The notes beneath the pieces were generated by a model. The model ran no database searches. It worked only from the letters and a program-made list of their open reading frames with translations, and was not told the DNA's origin. The position numbers and the translations under genes are program-made. A stretch of DNA of 18,129 nucleotides from DATFPK01 sp035264885 (GTDB lineage: Bacteria > Actinomycetota > Thermoleophilia > Solirubrobacterales > 70-9), in assembly GCA_035264885.1 (NCBI GenBank), contig DATFPK010000148.1, positions 1-18,129 of the forward strand, given 5' to 3'. Below are positions 17,675 through 18,129 of the stretch, one piece after another. The first letter of the stretch is position 1. The number at the start of each line of letters is the position of its first letter.

Positions 17675-18129
17675 GTGAGCACCCTCCGCGAGACCCTTCG
17701 CAAGGCTTTCCCCCGGGAGGTCCTGGTCGGCGGCGCGCACCTCGCCGCGCTCTGGGCCTTCGCCTTCGCGCAGCCCCTGCTCGACCTTCTCGGCAAGGCA
17801 CCCGACTTCTTCGTCGCCCGGCAGAACACGGCCGGAGACATCGTCGTCTTCGCCGTCGCCCTGGTCGTCGTGCCGCCGCTCCTGCTGCTCCTGATCGAGG
17901 CGATCTGGGCAGCGGTCGACCGGCGCGCCTACCGGATCCTGCATATGCTCCTGACCGGCCTCATCTTCGCCGTCTTCGTGGTGCAGCTCGAGAAGCGGCT
18001 CTTCAGCGGGCCGGCGTCGGTGATGATCATGCTTGCCCTGGCGGCGGGCGCGCTGTTCGCCTTCGCCCTGGTCCGGGTCGCCTTCGTCCGCAGCCTCCTC
18101 GACGTGCTGGCGGTCGCCCCCCTCCTCTT
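17675..18129 (+). CDS. Polytopic membrane protein, 5' part only (possible membrane-anchored sulfatase-type protein)
   Basis: The GTG at 17675 opens a frame that runs off the window after 151 codons. The visible part is strongly hydrophobic with about four membrane helices (about 16-38, 53-80, 88-105 and 115-134) and a fifth beginning near 140. The pattern, with GGAHLAALWAFAFAQPLLDLLG (19-40) and FFVARQNTAGDIVVF (45-59), resembles the N-terminal membrane region of actinobacterial proteins that end in an alkaline-phosphatase/sulfatase-type domain, but that domain lies outside the window and the assignment is weak. The start is 19 bases after the stop of the methyltransferase fusion gene, so they probably share a transcript. 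No ribosome-binding site is evident. Confidence 0.6.
   Translation, partial: MSTLRETLRKAFPREVLVGGAHLAALWAFAFAQPLLDLLGKAPDFFVARQNTAGDIVVFAVALVVVPPLLLLLIEAIWAAVDRRAYRILHMLLTGLIFAVFVVQLEKRLFSGPASVMIMLALAAGALFAFALVRVAFVRSLLDVLAVAPLL

Noticed and set aside
16183..17841. 552-residue antisense open frame over the methyltransferase fusion
   Set aside because: No domain motif; spans two sense genes and the gap between them, as expected of a stop-poor antisense frame.
1..18129. CRISPR array, phage-defence or toxin-antitoxin system, integron, transposase
   Set aside because: No regularly spaced repeats with unique spacers, no Cas, restriction, integrase or transposase motifs on either strand.

Overview
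The window is very GC-rich (roughly 70% by eye), uses GTG and TTG starts freely, and often shows a TANNNT -10 hexamer only 6-9 bases ahead of an initiation codon with no Shine-Dalgarno sequence. With the protein families present (arylsulfotransferase remnant, collagen-like surface protein, dodecin, single-chain biotin carboxylase/BCCP, PHP phosphoesterase), this suggests an actinobacterium, most likely of the Thermoleophilia/Solirubrobacterales type. The lineage is an inference. No rRNA, tRNA, CRISPR array, integrase, transposase or prophage gene was seen.

Layout. (1) 1-407: end of a collagen-like secreted protein. (2) 439-1389 (minus): an ornithine cyclodeaminase/mu-crystallin family enzyme, divergent from a 79-aa protein resembling an acyl-CoA carboxylase epsilon subunit (1456-1695). 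The short gap holds two 18-bp direct repeats 23 bp apart. (3) 1700-4114: a tight methyltransferase / family 2 glycosyltransferase / methyltransferase run, probably for an envelope glycan or lipid-linked sugar. (4) 4184-4393: dodecin, followed by a 139-base nested inverted repeat bounded by TA (4391-4529). (5) 4541-9440: sulfur assimilation: rhodanese, ferredoxin-type sulfite reductase, APS reductase (cysH), ATP sulfurylase (sat) and APS kinase (cysC). (6) 9491-10477: secreted metallophosphoesterase, convergent with (7) a TetR regulator (10474-11097, minus) that diverges from a 14-TM MFS exporter (11212-12681). Their shared promoter region has a perfect 16-bp palindrome filling the spacer of a near-consensus TTGACA/TATAGT promoter. 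(8) 12718-13533 (minus): PHP phosphoesterase; 13568-14140 (minus): N-terminally truncated arylsulfotransferase remnant. (9) 14169-15938: acyl-CoA carboxylase biotin carboxylase/BCCP chain. (10) 15975-end: a small one-helix membrane protein, a kinase-like/methyltransferase fusion protein, and the start of a polytopic membrane protein.

How they fit. The sulfur block is a full route from sulfate to sulfide: Sat makes APS, CysH reduces it to sulfite, and the siroheme reductase makes sulfide. CysC diverts APS to PAPS. The rhodanese may handle sulfane sulfur. The TetR/MFS pair is a self-contained drug or metabolite efflux module. The carboxylase chain and the epsilon-like protein may be parts of one acyl-CoA carboxylase although about 12.5 kb apart. 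The two methyltransferase-containing blocks at either end look like cell-surface modification genes.

Most of the window is ordinary housekeeping and accessory metabolism. The items most worth following are the operator/promoter architecture at 11105-11162 with its 14-codon upstream ORF, the nested palindrome at 4391-4529, the repeated leaderless-promoter pattern, the kinase-like/methyltransferase fusion neighbourhood, and the GTCGCC-rich repeat that recurs inside the carboxylase linker.
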